Source: Candidatus Altarchaeota archaeon | GTDB taxonomy: Archaea > SpSt-1190 | NCBI GenBank assembly: GCA_018221005.1 | Contig: JAAOXW010000069.1 | Span: 1 to 7,897, forward strand | Length of the DNA stretch: 7,897 nucleotides | Direction: 5' to 3' | Part shown: piece after piece, positions 6,969-7,897 of the stretch | How positions within the stretch are numbered: position 1 is the first letter of the stretch | Layout of the letters: each line of letters opens with the position of its first letter | Position numbers and translations under genes: made by a program | The notes under the pieces: generated by a model | Databases searched by the model: none | Told to the model about the DNA's origin: nothing | Seen by the model: only the letters and a program-made list of their open reading frames with translations

Positions 6969-7433
6969 GTGAAAATTGCAGAACTCAGGAAGCTGACTAA
7001 GCATCAGCTTGAAGTCAAACTCAAAGAAGCTAAATTAGAACTTATGAAGCTCAATGCTAAGAAGGCTTTGAAAACTATTGAGAAGCCCAGTCAAGTCAAG
7101 GGCACTCGCAAGCTCATTGCACGTATTGAGACTCTTCTGAAGGAAAAATCGAAGGCGAAGGCAGCAGCCGATAGAGTTGCCAAGGGCAAGAAAAAGACGG
7201 CACCGACTGTTAAGAGCTCCAAGAAAAAAGTGAAGACCGCTGCCAAGCCCAAGAAGAAAGGTTCTGTTAAGCCCAAGAAGAAAAAGCCTGTGAAGCCGAA
7301 GAAGAAAAAGAAGGTATCTGCTGCAAAAAAGAGAGCTGTGAGCGAGAAGACCAGAACCACCAAAAAGGCAACTAAAGTCACCAAAGCAAAAAAAGCAAAG
7401 GCAAATAAGGCGGCCAAAGCTAGGAAAAAGTAG
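6969..7433 (+). CDS. rpl29: large-subunit ribosomal protein uL29 with lysine-rich C-terminal tail
   Basis: Residues 1-62 form the L29 helical hairpin (ELRKLTKHQLEVKLKEAKLE, then a turn around EKPSQVKGTRK and IARIETLLKEK), a small protein on the solvent side near the peptide exit tunnel. L29 normally ends at about 65-75 residues. Here about 92 more residues follow, almost all Lys, Ala, Pro, Thr, Ser and Val, resembling histone H1-like tails and probably disordered. Residues 93-116 are three copies of an 8-residue unit KPKKKxxV. The tail stays in frame with no internal stop and leads directly to the aIF1 gene, so it looks like a genuine extension. It probably binds rRNA or other nucleic acid by charge; a chromatin role is possible and unproven. 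GTG 6969 is chosen from the conserved N-terminus and the promoter spacing. Confidence 0.9.
   Translation: MKIAELRKLTKHQLEVKLKEAKLELMKLNAKKALKTIEKPSQVKGTRKLIARIETLLKEKSKAKAAADRVAKGKKKTAPTVKSSKKKVKTAAKPKKKGSVKPKKKKPVKPKKKKKVSAAKKRAVSEKTRTTKKATKVTKAKKAKANKAAKARKK
7245..7316 (+). repeat. three tandem 24-bp units encoding KPKKKxxV
   Basis: Units begin at 7245, 7269 and 7293 with exact 24-bp period. The first 15 bases of each are near identical (aagcccaagaagaaa in the first two, with one base changed in the third). They encode KPKKKGSV, KPKKKKPV and KPKKKKKV inside the L29 tail. In-frame tandem duplication of a basic peptide is the simplest origin, and the period keeps the frame whatever the copy number. 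Confidence 0.85.
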
Positions 7434-7442
7434 GTATGCTTA

Positions 7443-7745
7443 ATGGCTGACGATCTACTAAAAGATTCTGGGCTTCCTGAAGAGATATGGGAGAGCCTCG
7501 CCAAGGACACTCAAACCATTAAAGTTTTTGCAGAACGACGTAGGTGGGGTAAATACATGACTGTTATTTCAGGTCTGGATAGCTCTGTTGATACTCGCAA
7601 ACTTCTCAAGGATCTGAAAAGAAAATTGGCGTGTGGTGGGACCTATAAGAATAATCAAATTGAGCTTCAAGGAGACCATCGCAAGAGGATGGTTAAAACT
7701 CTGGTGGGTCTTGGGTTCCAAGAAAAGGGTATTGAAGTTAAGTAA
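7443..7745 (+). CDS. translation initiation factor aIF1 (SUI1 family)
   Basis: A 100-residue protein matching the archaeal SUI1/eIF1 family, which binds the small ribosomal subunit near the P site and enforces correct start-codon choice. The N-terminus (GLPEEIW) and the core RRWGKYMTVISGLD (residues 33-46) are followed by the family hallmark KLACGGTYKNNQIELQGDHR (61-80) and a final GFQEKGIEV. The length is normal. The ATG at 7443 is 9 bp after the L29 stop, so the two are probably co-transcribed; an ATG at 7436 is out of frame and runs into a stop after four codons. L29 followed by aIF1 is the usual order in the archaeal ribosomal protein cluster, but the expected S3 gene upstream and the rnp1 and S17 genes downstream are absent here. 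Confidence 0.96.
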   Translation: MADDLLKDSGLPEEIWESLAKDTQTIKVFAERRRWGKYMTVISGLDSSVDTRKLLKDLKRKLACGGTYKNNQIELQGDHRKRMVKTLVGLGFQEKGIEVK

Positions 7746-7750
7746 CTACT

Positions 7751-7897
7751 TTACCACGTAATTTCTTTGTCAATACAATAGTAGAGGTAGCTCATACAGT
7801 AAACTACCATTAGGATAATTACAGAGTAAGACATGGTATAGCCCACCATCACCAACCACGGATTGATTAGCCCCCCTATGAAAATTAACATCGCACC
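7751..7897 (-). CDS. partial hydrophobic protein, C-terminal end only
   Basis: Reading the minus strand from the right edge gives 48 codons with no stop, ending in EITW and TAA at 7753-7751. Two hydrophobic segments separated by a short polar stretch (visible residues about 3-20 and 25-42) end in a small charged tail (DKEITW), so the C-terminus is that of a membrane protein. The family is not recognised. The frame continues past the window, and its stop lies just 5 bp from the aIF1 stop in convergent orientation, which is a typical tight gene junction here and supports a real gene. Confidence 0.6.
   Translation of the reverse strand, partial: GAMLIFIGGLINPWLVMVGYTMSYSVIILMVVYCMSYLYYCIDKEITW

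Noticed and set aside
7091..7510. Long minus-strand open frame opposite the L29 tail
   Set aside because: Its phenylalanine-rich translation is just the complement of AAG/AAA lysine codons. It has no start context and is fully covered by L29 and the start of aIF1.
1..7897. CRISPR array, insertion sequence or integration site
   Set aside because: No spaced direct repeats, terminal inverted repeats, transposase or integrase were seen. The only clear repeat is the coding repeat in the L29 tail.

Overview
The window reads as archaeal chromosome. It carries an archaeal-type translation initiation factor aIF1 (SUI1 family), ribosomal protein L29 directly upstream of it, a KsgA/Dim1 rRNA dimethyltransferase, a methionyl-tRNA synthetase with four CxxC zinc-binding pairs, and an archaeal-type P-loop ATPase. 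Base usage is moderate in GC. GTG is the start codon for five of the seven complete genes. The TATA-box and leaderless-start arrangement (below) is also archaeal. The lineage cannot be fixed from sequence alone. An uncultivated euryarchaeal or DPANN group is plausible because the membrane genes are unfamiliar and the L29-SUI1 pair sits apart from the ribosomal protein cluster, but this is a guess.

Layout, left to right. Positions 1-3507 hold a same-strand run of four polytopic membrane proteins that I do not recognise. The first is cut by the window edge. The first two are tandem paralogues sharing a conserved cysteine pair, and the third and fourth overlap by 4 bp. Position 3555-4532 is a P-loop ATPase with its own promoter. 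Position 4555-6174 is metG, whose TATA box includes the ATPase stop codon. ksgA (6155-6868, minus strand) converges on metG with a 20-bp overlap of coding ends. A 100-bp divergent promoter region separates ksgA from the L29 gene (6969-7433), which has a long lysine-rich tail, and aIF1 follows at 7443-7745. A partial minus-strand gene with a membrane-spanning C-terminus begins 5 bp beyond and runs off the right edge. No intergenic gap exceeds about 100 bp.

How it fits together: the right half is a small translation island (initiator/elongator Met-tRNA charging, 16S rRNA maturation, large-subunit protein L29, start-codon selection by aIF1). The left half looks like an envelope-associated multi-protein assembly of unknown function. 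Five TATA-like boxes sit with their centres 23-26 nt upstream of the start codons they serve. Most transcripts here are therefore probably leaderless, and this spacing also resolves the ambiguous start of the second membrane gene.
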